64,000 nt of DNA from Persephonella sp. (GCF_027023985.1 NZ_JALVTW010000015.1:1-64000); one strand, 5' to 3'; shown: positions 45,156 to 57,833, numbered from the stretch's first letter. The notes: generated from the sequence alone by a model not told the origin. A program made the numbers and translations.

Positions 45156-45513
45156 TACGGATGTTTTAATCTGGATTTTGAGGGGAAATCCAGAAGTTAT
45201 TGAAAAAGCTAAACAAATCATAGAAGATACCAATGGATACGTGTATATAACACCTGTTCAAATTGCAGAAATATATGCCGGTGCAAGAAAAAAAGAAATT
45301 CCAAAAATACAAAAGCTTTTAAATAGTTTTAAACTTATAGAAATAAATAGTGAGATAGGAAAAGTAGCAGGAGAATTTATGAATAAATATAGGAAATCTC
45401 ACAATGTTGAGCTTGCAGATAGTTTAATAGCTGCCTGTTGCACAGTCTATAATTTTAAACTTTGGACTTTCAATAAAAAGCATTATCCTATGATTAAAAA
45501 CAATTTAATTTAA
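45142..45513 (+). CDS. PIN-domain toxin (VapC-like ribonuclease)
   Basis: 123 aa from TTG 45142. PIN catalytic acids: Asp in VFDTDVLIWIL, Glu in YITPVQIAEIYAGA and Asp in NVELADSLIAA. This VapC-type ribonuclease is expected to cleave tRNA or rRNA when not bound by its antitoxin. Complete and in frame; C-terminus NFKLWTFNKKHYPMI is typical. Confidence 0.9.
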   Translation: MIVFDTDVLIWILRGNPEVIEKAKQIIEDTNGYVYITPVQIAEIYAGARKKEIPKIQKLLNSFKLIEINSEIGKVAGEFMNKYRKSHNVELADSLIAACCTVYNFKLWTFNKKHYPMIKNNLI

Positions 45514-45521
45514 CTTTTTAT

Positions 45522-45818
45522 TTAAAGCCATCTTTTACCTTTTTCCTTTATTACCTGTTTCAGGTATGGAGCACTCTTTAAATCTACTATATCTACCTTA
45601 TAAGGAAGGTTACTTTCCTCTAGAATATACCTTAGTTGAGACAATTTTCCACTTATATCCTTATCTAAATCAAAGGCTAAGTCTATATCTGAATACTGGG
45701 TATTTCTTCCTTCTGCCCGTGAACCAAAAAGATATACCTTTACATTTTCCCCTTTAAAAAATTGCTGCAAAAACTCTTTTAAATCTTCAATGGTTTTTAC
45801 TTTTTGTGCTTTAAACAT
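45522..45818 (-). CDS. Orphan MNT-type minimal nucleotidyltransferase
   Basis: 98 aa with the nucleotidyltransferase signature VYLFGSRAEGRNTQYSDIDLAFDLD and the later acid in KVDIVDLKSA. MntA proteins of this type add AMP to HEPN toxins and act as antitoxins. No HEPN gene is adjacent; the nearest is the frameshifted one at 43818 on the other strand, with a VapBC pair between. So it is an orphan, or it has a partner elsewhere. Confidence 0.9.
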   Translation of the reverse strand: MFKAQKVKTIEDLKEFLQQFFKGENVKVYLFGSRAEGRNTQYSDIDLAFDLDKDISGKLSQLRYILEESNLPYKVDIVDLKSAPYLKQVIKEKGKRWL

Positions 45819-45874
45819 GCCGAAAGTTTCCAGTTTTAAGAATTATTTCACAGCATCAAAGTAATAATGTCAAC

Positions 45875-45897
45875 AAAAAAAGGGGCAAAAGCCCCTT
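45875..45897 (-). terminator. Rho-independent terminator for the DUF505-like gene
   Basis: On the minus strand, GAAGGGGC-TTTT-GCCCC followed by a run of T (AAGGGGC stem, loop of 4) lies 6 bp beyond the stop of the 45903-47855 gene. A perfect 7-bp stem with downstream T-run fits an intrinsic terminator. It also ends before the MNT gene at 45818. Confidence 0.85.
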
Positions 45898-45902
45898 CAG
45901 AA

Positions 45903-47855
45903 TTATTTATTCATCAGTTCAACAGCTTCCAGAACCTCAAGTCCAGATTCATGGATAGAAGTTTTACCGATAAATCCTGCAAGTCTTGCAACAGCTATCT
46001 CTTTTTCAAATGTTTCTTTATCAAGTCCGGACAGCTTAATTGCTTCTTCCCAGTTTTTAGGAAGTATTCTTACTCTTTTTTCTTTAACATACAGATTTCC
46101 AACCTGTTTTATAGCCTGTAGAATTCTAACTATAACAGGGTTTATTGGGTTTGCTATTCCTTCTGGGACTCCGGAGAGAGCTTTCTTAAGCAGTTTTCCC
46201 GCTTCTGTAAGTCTAATTCCATTGTTTGGAAGAACATCAAGGATATATCTTGCTTCTAATTTGTTAACAGCATATTGAACTTCTTCTTTGAGGGTTTCAT
46301 CAAATTCTTTGAATAGCTCATCAAGGAACATTCCGTATTCTGGAATTTTATGGAGAACCATAAGCTCAAATCTTGTAAGGTTTGGTAGTCTTCTTACTGT
46401 GTAAGCAAGTTCTTCATAAAGTTGACCGGATTTTGTTGGGTATCCACCACCAACCAGATGTTCATTGACAGCCTCTTCATACCAGTGGTAGTTTGGTGCT
46501 CCAAATTCTGTTTTGGTAATAGATATAGCTTTTACACCTGTTGAGGTTATTTCTCTAACACCTTTTTCTTTTATATCCTGAAGAACTCTTTTTCCGTGGT
46601 TTGTCAGTTTATAAACAGTTTTTCCTGTTTTTTCATCTATTTCAGATTTAACAAGTTCAAAAGCTTCGAGGGAGTAAAGACTTTCTTTTACCGTGTCATA
46701 AAGCTTTTCATACCATTGGTTTCCTTTTTCCCAGAAATGTTTGAACAGGTCTTCTATCGTAAACAGTTCAGCCCATTTTTTCTTAAGCTCTTCTTTTTTC
46801 TGATATCCCATAGCCTGATTAATCATTCTGCCGTAAAACTCAATCAGGTGTTTATACTCTTTAAGAGGCTTTTCCATGAGATAGTGGACTATCTCTTCTG
46901 CTGTTGGAACAACTTCAGGGTTAGTTTTGTTTTTTTCCCATACTTTTTCAATTCCGATTAATAGTTCTTCGTCTAATGTCTCAAGGTTAAATGTTTTAAC
47001 AGGTCTGTATTCCCTTTCACTCCAGAGTTTATAAACCTCAAGTAAAGCTTCTCCAGCCGGAAGAATATTTCCTTCTGCATCAATAAATGCCAGTTCTTCC
47101 AGAACTTCAGCTTCCTGTGGAGTTAAGGCTTCCATCCCACTATCAAGGACTTTTAGCAGTGCATACATATAATCTTCATTTATTATTGTTTCAAGGGATG
47201 GTGCCATTGTTTGAACTACCTTCTGGACAGCCTGTCCAAGTCCTGAAAGTGTATAAACATCAGAGTTTGGAACTGAGAATGAGATAAGTCTCATACTTTC
47301 AAGAACAAGTGGAAATCTACTATGTTCAGGAAGCATTTTTGTTTCTGCTGGACCTGTTGGCATAGAAGCAATATAGTTTCCAAGTTCTTTTGAAATCACA
47401 AGTCTTGGTTTTGCTTTTGTGTAAATGTCATAAACAGCTTTTGCATACTCATTTATTTCTTTGAACCAGCCTTTTTTCTCTTCATGAACTTCCTGCGCAA
47501 AACCTCTTTCTCTAAGTGGTTCAAATGTTTCTTCTCCTGTTAATCCACCACTTAAGATAGCAGCTTCTATCATTGCAATAACTTCAGAACCTATCCATCT
47601 AAATCTATCGTCCCACTCAGAAGGATGTTTGATAAGACCCTTTTTAATCATTTCTTCAAGGATATAAACAAGATTTCTTCCCCAATATGTCAGTGTATAT
47701 TCAATTGGGGAATTGCCCTGTTCCAGCAGATTTTGAAGTTCCAGTTCAACATAAGGGTCTTCTTCTGCTTTGATTGTAATCTGGCAGGCAAGACCTTTTT
47801 CTTCCTGTGATTTTGCGTTTAAAAGTGCAAGTGCATGCTCTTTTCTAATAACCAT
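45903..47855 (-). CDS. DUF505-like protein, multiple winged-helix-type repeats
   Basis: 650 aa, cytoplasmic, no signal or membrane segments. It is built of similar helical/winged-helix-type units, for example EYTLTYWGRNLVYILEEMIKKGLI, TVYKLTNHGKRVLQDIKEKG, NNGIRLTEAGKLLKKAL and SGLGQAVQKVVQ, each having the T/L-x-x-G-R/K-x-L pattern of a wing. The family is DUF505-like, known from thermophilic archaea and Aquificales; the role is unknown, possibly DNA or RNA binding. Stand-alone gene with its own terminator; divergent from purL. Confidence 0.6.
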   Translation of the reverse strand: MVIRKEHALALLNAKSQEEKGLACQITIKAEEDPYVELELQNLLEQGNSPIEYTLTYWGRNLVYILEEMIKKGLIKHPSEWDDRFRWIGSEVIAMIEAAILSGGLTGEETFEPLRERGFAQEVHEEKKGWFKEINEYAKAVYDIYTKAKPRLVISKELGNYIASMPTGPAETKMLPEHSRFPLVLESMRLISFSVPNSDVYTLSGLGQAVQKVVQTMAPSLETIINEDYMYALLKVLDSGMEALTPQEAEVLEELAFIDAEGNILPAGEALLEVYKLWSEREYRPVKTFNLETLDEELLIGIEKVWEKNKTNPEVVPTAEEIVHYLMEKPLKEYKHLIEFYGRMINQAMGYQKKEELKKKWAELFTIEDLFKHFWEKGNQWYEKLYDTVKESLYSLEAFELVKSEIDEKTGKTVYKLTNHGKRVLQDIKEKGVREITSTGVKAISITKTEFGAPNYHWYEEAVNEHLVGGGYPTKSGQLYEELAYTVRRLPNLTRFELMVLHKIPEYGMFLDELFKEFDETLKEEVQYAVNKLEARYILDVLPNNGIRLTEAGKLLKKALSGVPEGIANPINPVIVRILQAIKQVGNLYVKEKRVRILPKNWEEAIKLSGLDKETFEKEIAVARLAGFIGKTSIHESGLEVLEAVELMNK

Positions 47856-48029
47856 AATAGCCCTCCTATTATTTTTTTCTTCATTATTTAAGATAATCCT
47901 TTATTAAAATTTTGTCAAATAATTTTAGTGAAACTTTTATAAATTTTCAGTTTGGCAACAAATACGGGATAAGTCATTTAATAATAAGATAAAATATTTG
48001 TTAAACATTTTAAGCCATAGGAGATATAA

Positions 48030-50282
48030 ATGGACGAAAAAATCCTTTCTGCCCATGGATTAACTGTTGAGGAATACAAAAAAATTGTTGAACTTATAGG
48101 TAGAGAGCCTAACGAGGTTGAACTTGGAATATTTGGGGCTTTATGGAGTGAACACTGTTCTTATAAATCATCTAAACCTTTTTTGAAGGTTTTTCCAACA
48201 GATGCACCATGGGTTTTGCAGGGCCCCGGTGAAAATGCCGGAATTGTTGAGATAGATGATAAATATGCTGTTGCATTCAAAATAGAAAGTCATAACCACC
48301 CCTCATATATAGAACCGTTTCATGGGGCAGCAACAGGAGTCGGTGGAATTATCAGAGATATTCTCTCAATGGGAGCAAGACCTGTCTGTGCTTTTGATAG
48401 CCTTAGATTTGGCGATCCAAGAAAAGATGGAACAAGAAAAAATATAAAAGATGCAAAGCCTATTGTTCATGGAGTTGTTGAAGGAATTGGGTTTTATGGA
48501 AACTGTATAGGTGTTCCAACAATAGGTGGTGAAATTGTATTTGATGAGGTTTACGCAGGAAACCCTCTTGTAAATGCCTTCTGCCTTGGAATACTTGAAA
48601 AAGACAAAATTTTCAGAGCAAGAGCCACAAAAGTGGGTCAAAAAATGGTTATGGTAGGCTCTGCCACAGGTAGAGATGGAATACATGGAGCCACAATGGC
48701 GTCTGCAGAATTCTCTGAAGAGTCTGAAAGCAAAAGACCAAATGTCCAGATAGGTGACCCATTTTTTGGAAAAAGACTTGTTGAATGCACCCTTGAGGTA
48801 ATGCAAAAAGACCTGATTGTCGGCTGTCAGGACTTTGGAGCTGCAGGGTTGGCAGGTTCAACATCAGAGTTTGGTTCAAAGTCAGGAATGGGTGTTCGGG
48901 TTTATCTTGAAAATGTTCCCCTCAGGGAAGAAGGAATGACCCCTTATGAGATACTCCTCTCCGAATCTCAAGAGAGAATGCTTTATGCTGTAGATGAGGA
49001 AAATGTTGATGAAATTATAAAAATTGCAAAATCTTACGGACTTGAGGCGGCAGTAATAGGAGAAACAACAGACACAAAAAGAATGGAAGTCTTCTATAAA
49101 GGCGAAAAGGTTGCAGACTTGCCTATCTCTGCAATAGTTGATGATGCCCCTGTTTACAACAGACCAAGAAAAGAGCCTGAATATCTAAAAGAAACAAGAG
49201 CCTTTGACCAGAATAATCTTCCGGAAATTGATATAAAAGAAGCCATAGAAAAAGTTTTATCTTCCCCAACCATTGCCAAAAAAGAATGGGTTTACAGACA
49301 ATATGACCACGAGGTTGGTATAAATACCGTTGTAAAACCTGGAAGTGATGCAGCTGTTTTAAGGGTTAAATGGGCTGTAAAACCTGAAATCAATAGTGAA
49401 AAAGCAGTGGCAATATCCTCAGACGGAAACGGTAGATGGGTTTATCTTGACCCTTATGAAGGTGGTAAAAGGGTTGTCATTGAAGCTGTTAGAAATGTTT
49501 ATATCTCAGGTGCAAAACCACTTGCAATAACAGACTGTCTCAACTGGGGAAATCCTGAAAACCCAGAAATTATGTGGCAGTTTGAACAGGCAACAAAAGG
49601 AATGGCAGATGCCTGTAGACAGCTAAATACACCTGTTATTAGTGGTAATGTGTCCCTGTATAATGAAACGGTTCTACCAGACAAAAGAATAAATGTTTAT
49701 CCTACTCCTACTGTAGTTGCTGTTGGAGTATTAGATAGACCTGAAGATGCGATTCCATCTTTTTATCAAGAAGAAGGAGATGTTATTGTCCTGATTGGAG
49801 AAGTAAATAAACAGCCTACAGTAAGCGGCAGCGAATATCTCAAAGAAGTCCACGGAATAGTATCAGGGGCAATTTCACCTGTTGATATAGAAATAGAAAA
49901 GAAACTTATGGAGTTTATTCATTCAAACAGGGAAAAGATAAAATCTGCCCATGATGTATCAGACGGTGGACTTATTACAGCTATTTTAGAGCCTGCATTT
50001 GCAGAAGAAAAAACATTTGGACTTGATATTGAGATAAATACAGAACATAGACCAGATTTTGAACTATTCGATGAGATGAGAAGTATTATTGTGATAAGTG
50101 CTGCTGAAGAAGATATTCCTCAGCTTGAGGCGAAAGCAAAAGAATTAGGCATAGGATTTAAAGTTGTTGGAAAAGTCAAAAATGAACCTGAATTAAATCT
50201 AAAAATTGGAAATGTTTCCATAACAGAAGATATAAACAATCTCAGAACTCTATGGGAAAACAGCCTGCCTAAGATTTTATAA
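48030..50282 (+). CDS. purL: Phosphoribosylformylglycinamidine synthase, large subunit
   Basis: 750 aa small-type PurL of purine synthesis; makes FGAM from FGAR together with PurS and PurQ, ammonia coming from PurQ. Motifs: [70 protein letters not shown] and [10 protein letters not shown]. Start after TAGGAGATATAA. It ends within a strong bidirectional terminator. Confidence 0.96.
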   Translation: MDEKILSAHGLTVEEYKKIVELIGREPNEVELGIFGALWSEHCSYKSSKPFLKVFPTDAPWVLQGPGENAGIVEIDDKYAVAFKIESHNHPSYIEPFHGAATGVGGIIRDILSMGARPVCAFDSLRFGDPRKDGTRKNIKDAKPIVHGVVEGIGFYGNCIGVPTIGGEIVFDEVYAGNPLVNAFCLGILEKDKIFRARATKVGQKMVMVGSATGRDGIHGATMASAEFSEESESKRPNVQIGDPFFGKRLVECTLEVMQKDLIVGCQDFGAAGLAGSTSEFGSKSGMGVRVYLENVPLREEGMTPYEILLSESQERMLYAVDEENVDEIIKIAKSYGLEAAVIGETTDTKRMEVFYKGEKVADLPISAIVDDAPVYNRPRKEPEYLKETRAFDQNNLPEIDIKEAIEKVLSSPTIAKKEWVYRQYDHEVGINTVVKPGSDAAVLRVKWAVKPEINSEKAVAISSDGNGRWVYLDPYEGGKRVVIEAVRNVYISGAKPLAITDCLNWGNPENPEIMWQFEQATKGMADACRQLNTPVISGNVSLYNETVLPDKRINVYPTPTVVAVGVLDRPEDAIPSFYQEEGDVIVLIGEVNKQPTVSGSEYLKEVHGIVSGAISPVDIEIEKKLMEFIHSNREKIKSAHDVSDGGLITAILEPAFAEEKTFGLDIEINTEHRPDFELFDEMRSIIVISAAEEDIPQLEAKAKELGIGFKVVGKVKNEPELNLKIGNVSITEDINNLRTLWENSLPKIL

Positions 50283-50307
50283 AAAGGGGGATACTCCCCC
50301 TTTTTTT
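50281..50307. terminator. Bidirectional intrinsic terminator between purL and the lipoprotein gene
   Basis: AAAAAGGGGG-ATACT-CCCCCTTTTTTT: a perfect stem with 5-base loop, poly-A on the left and poly-T on the right, so it can terminate transcription from both converging genes. The stem overlaps the last bases of the purL stop codon region and the end of the lipoprotein gene. Confidence 0.92.
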
Positions 50308-51371
50308 CAACAACGATTAATTTCTACATAAAGAGCCGGAACTGTTACGATAGAGGAAGGGGCATTAGGAGGAGCAGCTACAGAATTACTTCCGTTATCA
50401 AAATAAAGATAAAATGGAATTTCTGTCATAAATACCTTTGTTTTAGCACCTGAATTACATGCACCCTCCCAAAATGCAGTTCCCATCAAACTTGTTCCAT
50501 TGTTATGATAGACATCCTCCGAACCACCATCAGCAAAAAATATAGTAGATGTTGAAAAATCCCCATAAGCAGCAACTTTATTAGGGTCAGTGCTAAAATC
50601 CGTAAGACCTGTAATATTCACCTGACGGCTGTTATAAGATGTATCAAGGCCTATGTAATAGGGAGGATTATACAAGTTATCGTCATTTACATACCAGTAA
50701 ACACCTTTATCTCCGGAAGAGATATCAATTATACTTGCTACGGTATATTCTTTATGATTAACATTATCTCTAACTTCCCAGATACATATCCACCAATCAT
50801 TATATGTAGTTCCGTTTATCTTCACATCAACAAAAGGAACCATTGTGATAAATGAAGCCAGAATTTTCCCTGCAGAATCACCAGGATTATCAGCTATAGC
50901 TCTACTCAAATTACGGGCAAAAGCATCAACCAGATTTTTATCAGCCCAGTTACAGCTACTTTTTGATGTTTTCCTTACATCCAGATCAAAATTTGAGCTA
51001 TTTTTTGTAAGTATTCCGGTCATCCTATTGGCTACAACATTTGCATTGATATTTACATCTACATGATTATTAAATGTATCATTTCCGCTTAGAGACATAT
51101 CCACAGAATTTCCGGATATACTACCTGTTATATCCTCTTTCCATAAACTACCTCCTATCCAGCCTTTGCCGGATAGGGAACCGCCGGACTGGTTTATCTC
51201 CAAACATACAGGATACTTAACCACACCAGAATAAGTAGAAACCTGATAGCTACCTTCCCATACACCGCTTACACCTGAAGAACCACTACTGCCACCTCCG
51301 CCTCCACCACAGGAAACGAAAAAGGCAACAGCAAAGGAGAAAAATGTTCTGAAAACTACCCTGCCAAACAT
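50307..51371 (-). CDS. Lipoprotein with poly-glycine linker
   Basis: 354 aa from ATG 51371, which lies after a strong AAGGAGGTGG; the GTG three codons earlier overlaps that site. A lipoprotein signal (RTFFSFAVAFFVSC) is followed by a run of glycines and serines (CGGGGGGSSGSSG), then a beta-rich domain with internal repetition (GVWEGSYQVSTYSGVV, GWIGGSLWKEDITGSISGNSVDMSLSG) and a C-terminal domain with aromatic-rich strands. No known family is recognised. A surface-exposed, anchored protein is likely. Confidence 0.75.
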   Translation of the reverse strand: MFGRVVFRTFFSFAVAFFVSCGGGGGGSSGSSGVSGVWEGSYQVSTYSGVVKYPVCLEINQSGGSLSGKGWIGGSLWKEDITGSISGNSVDMSLSGNDTFNNHVDVNINANVVANRMTGILTKNSSNFDLDVRKTSKSSCNWADKNLVDAFARNLSRAIADNPGDSAGKILASFITMVPFVDVKINGTTYNDWWICIWEVRDNVNHKEYTVASIIDISSGDKGVYWYVNDDNLYNPPYYIGLDTSYNSRQVNITGLTDFSTDPNKVAAYGDFSTSTIFFADGGSEDVYHNNGTSLMGTAFWEGACNSGAKTKVFMTEIPFYLYFDNGSNSVAAPPNAPSSIVTVPALYVEINRC

Positions 51372-51544
51372 TTTGACCACCTCCTTATATACATATGGCA
51401 GGAGAAAAAGCAGATCTCATTCATTAAGTTGATGATTTTTATAGCCTAAAGCAATATTTTTATAAATATTGGGAATAAACATTTATATAAGCATATATGT
51501 GGAACATTGTTTTAAAATAATTAGAAAAAGCAGCGGGTAGAGTA

Positions 51545-52174
51545 ATGGAATGTAATTGTAAGAGCAAATTTAACGCAGTTTTTATGAAAAATCTGGAATG
51601 GTATCTAAACTATGTTTATGACGGGTATAAAAAGGGTTTGTTCTCAAAAGCAGGGAAAGATGTTCTTGAAATTGGAGCAGGAACAGGTATAAATCTCAAA
51701 TACTATAAACCGGGGACAAATCTGACAGTTATTGAACCTTCCAGAGAAATGCTTGATTATTTTTTAGAAAAAGCAAAAAAATATCCGTTGAATATACATG
51801 TAAAGCAAGGTTTCGCAGAAGAATTACCTTTTGAGGATGAAAGTTTTGATACTGTAGTTTCTACTCTTGTTTTATGTAGTGTCAAATCTCCAAGAAAGGC
51901 TATAGAGGAAATAAAAAGGGTTCTTAAAAAAGATGGATATTTTATTTTTATTGAGCATGTAAAAGCCCCTAAAAACACAATCACTCATAAAGTCCAGAAA
52001 TTTGTCCAGCCTGTATGGAAATGGACATTTGAAGGCTGCGATGTCCAGAGAGATACAGGAAAGCTAATAGAAGCCTATTTTCCGGAAGTTCAATACAAAA
52101 CACTCAGATTTAACAGTCCATTTATACCGGTAAATTACCATATAATAGGGTATGCTAAAAAAAGCCAGTCCTGA
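51545..52174 (+). CDS. Class I SAM-dependent methyltransferase
   Basis: 209 aa. The SAM motif I is DVLEIGAGTGINLKYYKPG, motif post-I VIEPSREML, then EELPFEDESFDTVVSTLVLCSV and the VLKKDGYFIFIEHV segment. It is close to the UbiE/METTL7-like group, with no substrate identified. The N-terminus holds two cysteines (MECNCKSKF). It overlaps the M28 peptidase gene by 23 nt. Confidence 0.88.
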   Translation: MECNCKSKFNAVFMKNLEWYLNYVYDGYKKGLFSKAGKDVLEIGAGTGINLKYYKPGTNLTVIEPSREMLDYFLEKAKKYPLNIHVKQGFAEELPFEDESFDTVVSTLVLCSVKSPRKAIEEIKRVLKKDGYFIFIEHVKAPKNTITHKVQKFVQPVWKWTFEGCDVQRDTGKLIEAYFPEVQYKTLRFNSPFIPVNYHIIGYAKKSQS

Positions 52175-53012
52175 AAATCTTTATAAACATGTTGAGTTTC
52201 TCACATCAATAAAGCCTTTTAGGAATTATTTACTTCCAGAATCTTTGGACAAAGCGGCAGAATACATAAAAAATCAGTTTTCTATTTATACCTCTCATAT
52301 AACAGAACAAAAATTTCGTGTGGAACACAATGAATACAAAAATATAATAGCCTCAATAAACACAGATAAAAAAGAAAGAATAATAATTGGAGCCCATTAT
52401 GATGTAGCTGGAGATACTCCGGGGGCAGATGATAATGCCAGTGGAATAGCAGGTTTAATTGAATTACTTAGATTACTGTATCAGGAAGAACTCCCTTATA
52501 GAATAGACTTTGCAGCATATTCTCTGGAAGAACCGCCATTTTTTGAAACAGAATATATGGGCAGTTATATCCATGCCCATTCCCTTCACAAAAAAAATGC
52601 AAAAATCAAAGTTATGATATGCCTTGAGATGATAGGATATTTCTCTGACCAAAAAGGTTCACAACAATTCCCATTGCCATTTTTTAAACTGCTTTATCCA
52701 GATACAGGAAATTTTATAGGTGTCGTTGGCAAAATAGGACAAAAAAAGATAACAATAAAAATAAGAGAACTTATGAAAAAAGGCGGTAAAATTCCTGTTT
52801 ACTCAATAAATGCTCCTTCAATAATCCCCGGGGTTGACCTCTCAGACCACAAAAATTTCTGGAAATTCGGATATCAGGCTGTTATGATTACAGACACAGC
52901 ATTTTATAGAAATCCGAATTATCATAAAAGAACAGACACAGTTAACACACTGGATTATAAAAGAATGGCAGAAGTGATAAACGGTCTTTACTACGCACTA
53001 AAAAATATATAA
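52152..53012 (+). CDS. M28-family zinc aminopeptidase
   Basis: 286 aa. Metal ligands and catalytic residues of the M28 fold are visible: His in IIGAHYDVAGDTPGADDN with Asp of DDNASG, Glu of SLEEPPFFETEY, and the final His in PNYHKRTDTVNTLDY. No obvious signal peptide is present, so it may be cytoplasmic. It overlaps the methyltransferase gene and is 10 bp before the RNase Z-like gene, in one operon. Confidence 0.88.
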   Translation: MLKKASPENLYKHVEFLTSIKPFRNYLLPESLDKAAEYIKNQFSIYTSHITEQKFRVEHNEYKNIIASINTDKKERIIIGAHYDVAGDTPGADDNASGIAGLIELLRLLYQEELPYRIDFAAYSLEEPPFFETEYMGSYIHAHSLHKKNAKIKVMICLEMIGYFSDQKGSQQFPLPFFKLLYPDTGNFIGVVGKIGQKKITIKIRELMKKGGKIPVYSINAPSIIPGVDLSDHKNFWKFGYQAVMITDTAFYRNPNYHKRTDTVNTLDYKRMAEVINGLYYALKNI

Positions 53013-53022
53013 AGGCTTTAAG

Positions 53023-54006
53023 ATGGCTAAACCAAGGGTTAAACACTATTTAATAAATGAAAAGCACGAAGATCCAGGAATAGTAATAGAGATTGATTCT
53101 ATCGGAGAGTATATTCTGTTTGATGTTGGGAATATTAGAAGACTGGACAGACATCTGATTAAAAAAATAAACAAGATTTTTATAACCCATACCCATATGG
53201 ATCATTTTATCGGCTTTGATAATCTTCTGAGAAATAAAATTGGGAAAGAACAAACAGTTGAAATATTTGGGATAGCTCCTCTTGCTGATAATGTTTATTG
53301 CAAACTACAGGGATACACATGGAATTTGGTGGAAACAGAACCACAACTTATTTTCAGACTAAAACAGTATAACGACGGCCTTTTTGAAACATTCCAGTAT
53401 GATATAAAAAGAAAATTTGCAAAAGATTTTATACGTGAAGAAAAGGCAAAAACAGATGTAATTTATGAAAATCAGTATTACCGCGTTAGATTTGCTGTTT
53501 TAGACCATAAAATTCCTGTTATGGGATACAGTTTTGAGTATAAGGATAGATTTTTGTTAAAAAAAGAAAAAATAAATGAGCTCCCGCTAAAAGGTAGAGA
53601 AATAGGAGAGTTTAAAGAGTTTTTACAAAATCAAGAAAACAAAGGCAAAAAATTCAAAATTGGGAATAAAGAGTTTGACTGGGAGTATCTAAGGGAAGAA
53701 TACGGTTATATCCAGAAGGGAATAAAAATCTCATATATAACAGACGTTGTTTTTTCTGAGGAAAATGTTGAGAAAATAGTCCAGCTTATAAAGGGTTCTG
53801 ATGTTTTATATTGCGAATCAGTTTTTCTATCAGAAGACAAAGAACAGGCAAGAAAGGTTTATCACCTAACCACAGACCAAACGGCATACATAGCAGAAAA
53901 AGCAAATGTTAAGAAACTAATCGTTTTCCACTTCTCCCGCCGCTATGGAAACAATAAGGAAAAAATCCTAAACGAAATCAAACAACTATTTCCAGAGGTA
54001 GAGTAA
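53023..54006 (+). CDS. RNase Z-like metallo-beta-lactamase-fold hydrolase
   Basis: 327 aa. The metal motif is FITHTHMDHFIGFDNLL (HxHxDH), with further ligands in AVLDHKIPVMGYSFEY and the C-terminal FHFSRRYGNN. These are the marks of the RNase Z / ElaC-like branch, which processes tRNA 3' ends. The central part is longer than in typical RNase Z (insertion YDIKRKFAKDFIREEK...), so the substrate may differ. Confidence 0.85.
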   Translation: MAKPRVKHYLINEKHEDPGIVIEIDSIGEYILFDVGNIRRLDRHLIKKINKIFITHTHMDHFIGFDNLLRNKIGKEQTVEIFGIAPLADNVYCKLQGYTWNLVETEPQLIFRLKQYNDGLFETFQYDIKRKFAKDFIREEKAKTDVIYENQYYRVRFAVLDHKIPVMGYSFEYKDRFLLKKEKINELPLKGREIGEFKEFLQNQENKGKKFKIGNKEFDWEYLREEYGYIQKGIKISYITDVVFSEENVEKIVQLIKGSDVLYCESVFLSEDKEQARKVYHLTTDQTAYIAEKANVKKLIVFHFSRRYGNNKEKILNEIKQLFPEVE

Positions 54007-54192
54007 AAATCCTTTGCTACTTACAGACCGTATATTAAAATTTGATTATAATATGTGTCAGAAAAGGTCTTTGACTTATTGCACAAACATTCTTAGTTTT
54101 ATTTCAGGATTATCCAAAAATAGTCTATTACTTGAAAGTTTATTATTTTTAGACTAACTTAATACTATAAGGAAAGAATTGTAGGTGCTTAC

Positions 54193-54543
54193 ATGAAAAC
54201 CATAAAGTCTATGAATGCTTTTAAAACAAGCTACATAGCAGATATTAAGGAAAGGTTGGGTTTTAAAGTAAGGGTTTCTCCCCGAAGAAAAAACTCTGAA
54301 AGAAAAATAAAATGCCCAGATTTTCATGCAAAATTTATCAGTGAAGCCATAAAAATTCTGCAAAAAGAAGGGAAACCATTAACATACAGGAACATACAGG
54401 AAAAAGCATTCAAACTGTATCAAAAAGCACAATCAGAGAATAAAGTAAAAAAATATTTTAACTCTATCAAAGTAAGCAAATCATTATCTAAAGAGGACAT
54501 AAAAGATATATTAGACTCAGAGGTTTTTGAACTTGAAAGTTAA
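54193..54543 (+). CDS. Probable antitoxin upstream of a PIN toxin
   Basis: 116 aa, lysine-rich, predicted helical (HAKFISEAIKILQKEGKPLTYRNIQEKAFKLYQKAQ). No known antitoxin family is recognised. It overlaps the PIN toxin gene (54533 start). In the gap upstream there is a 7-bp inverted repeat pair (54121-54127 and 54150-54156), which might be an operator. Assignment as antitoxin rests on the position and size only. Confidence 0.6.
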   Translation: MKTIKSMNAFKTSYIADIKERLGFKVRVSPRRKNSERKIKCPDFHAKFISEAIKILQKEGKPLTYRNIQEKAFKLYQKAQSENKVKKYFNSIKVSKSLSKEDIKDILDSEVFELES

Positions 54544-54988
54544 AGTAATGGTCGACACAAACGTTTTAATTTACTTTTTAACAGACATAGAGACTGAACA
54601 CAAAGAAAAAATAAAAAAGCTTTTTGAACAAGAAAACAAATACCAGTTTGTAATAACTACACGGATATTAGATGAGCTTATTTTCAAACTAATTATCATT
54701 CAGAGCGGGAAAAATTTCAAATATTTAAAAGATAACAAAGACGTTTTGAAAAAATACAGTTCTACAATAGACATTGTAAAAAACTTTTTCAAAGAGTTTA
54801 GTTTTAAAATCTACGAGATAAAAGAAAAACACTACTGGAAATTAAAGAATGTTATTGACAAATATGGATTGATAGGTAATGATGCCCTGACTTTTATTGT
54901 AATGAAGGAGAATAACCTGAAATACATTGCGACTACAGATAAAGATTTTGAACACATTCCCGCAGTAAACGTCCTAACTAATCTTTAA
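54533..54988 (+). CDS. PIN-domain protein (VapC-like toxin)
   Basis: 151 aa from TTG 54533 (9 nt after GAGG); TTG 54527 or ATG 54548 are alternatives. PIN acids: Asp in VMVDTNVLIYFL, Glu in TTRILDELIFKL, Asp in LIGNDALTFIVMKENNL and Asp of ATTDKDFEHI. The spacing fits the PIN fold; a longer insertion (SGKNFKYLKDNKDVLKKY) distinguishes it from the VapC at 45142. Probably a ribonuclease toxin. Confidence 0.82.
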   Translation: MKVKVMVDTNVLIYFLTDIETEHKEKIKKLFEQENKYQFVITTRILDELIFKLIIIQSGKNFKYLKDNKDVLKKYSSTIDIVKNFFKEFSFKIYEIKEKHYWKLKNVIDKYGLIGNDALTFIVMKENNLKYIATTDKDFEHIPAVNVLTNL

Positions 54989-55029
54989 ACCTTGTCATCC
55001 AGATTTACCTATAATAATCAGTTTTTTTT

Positions 55030-57833
<2,804 letters not shown>

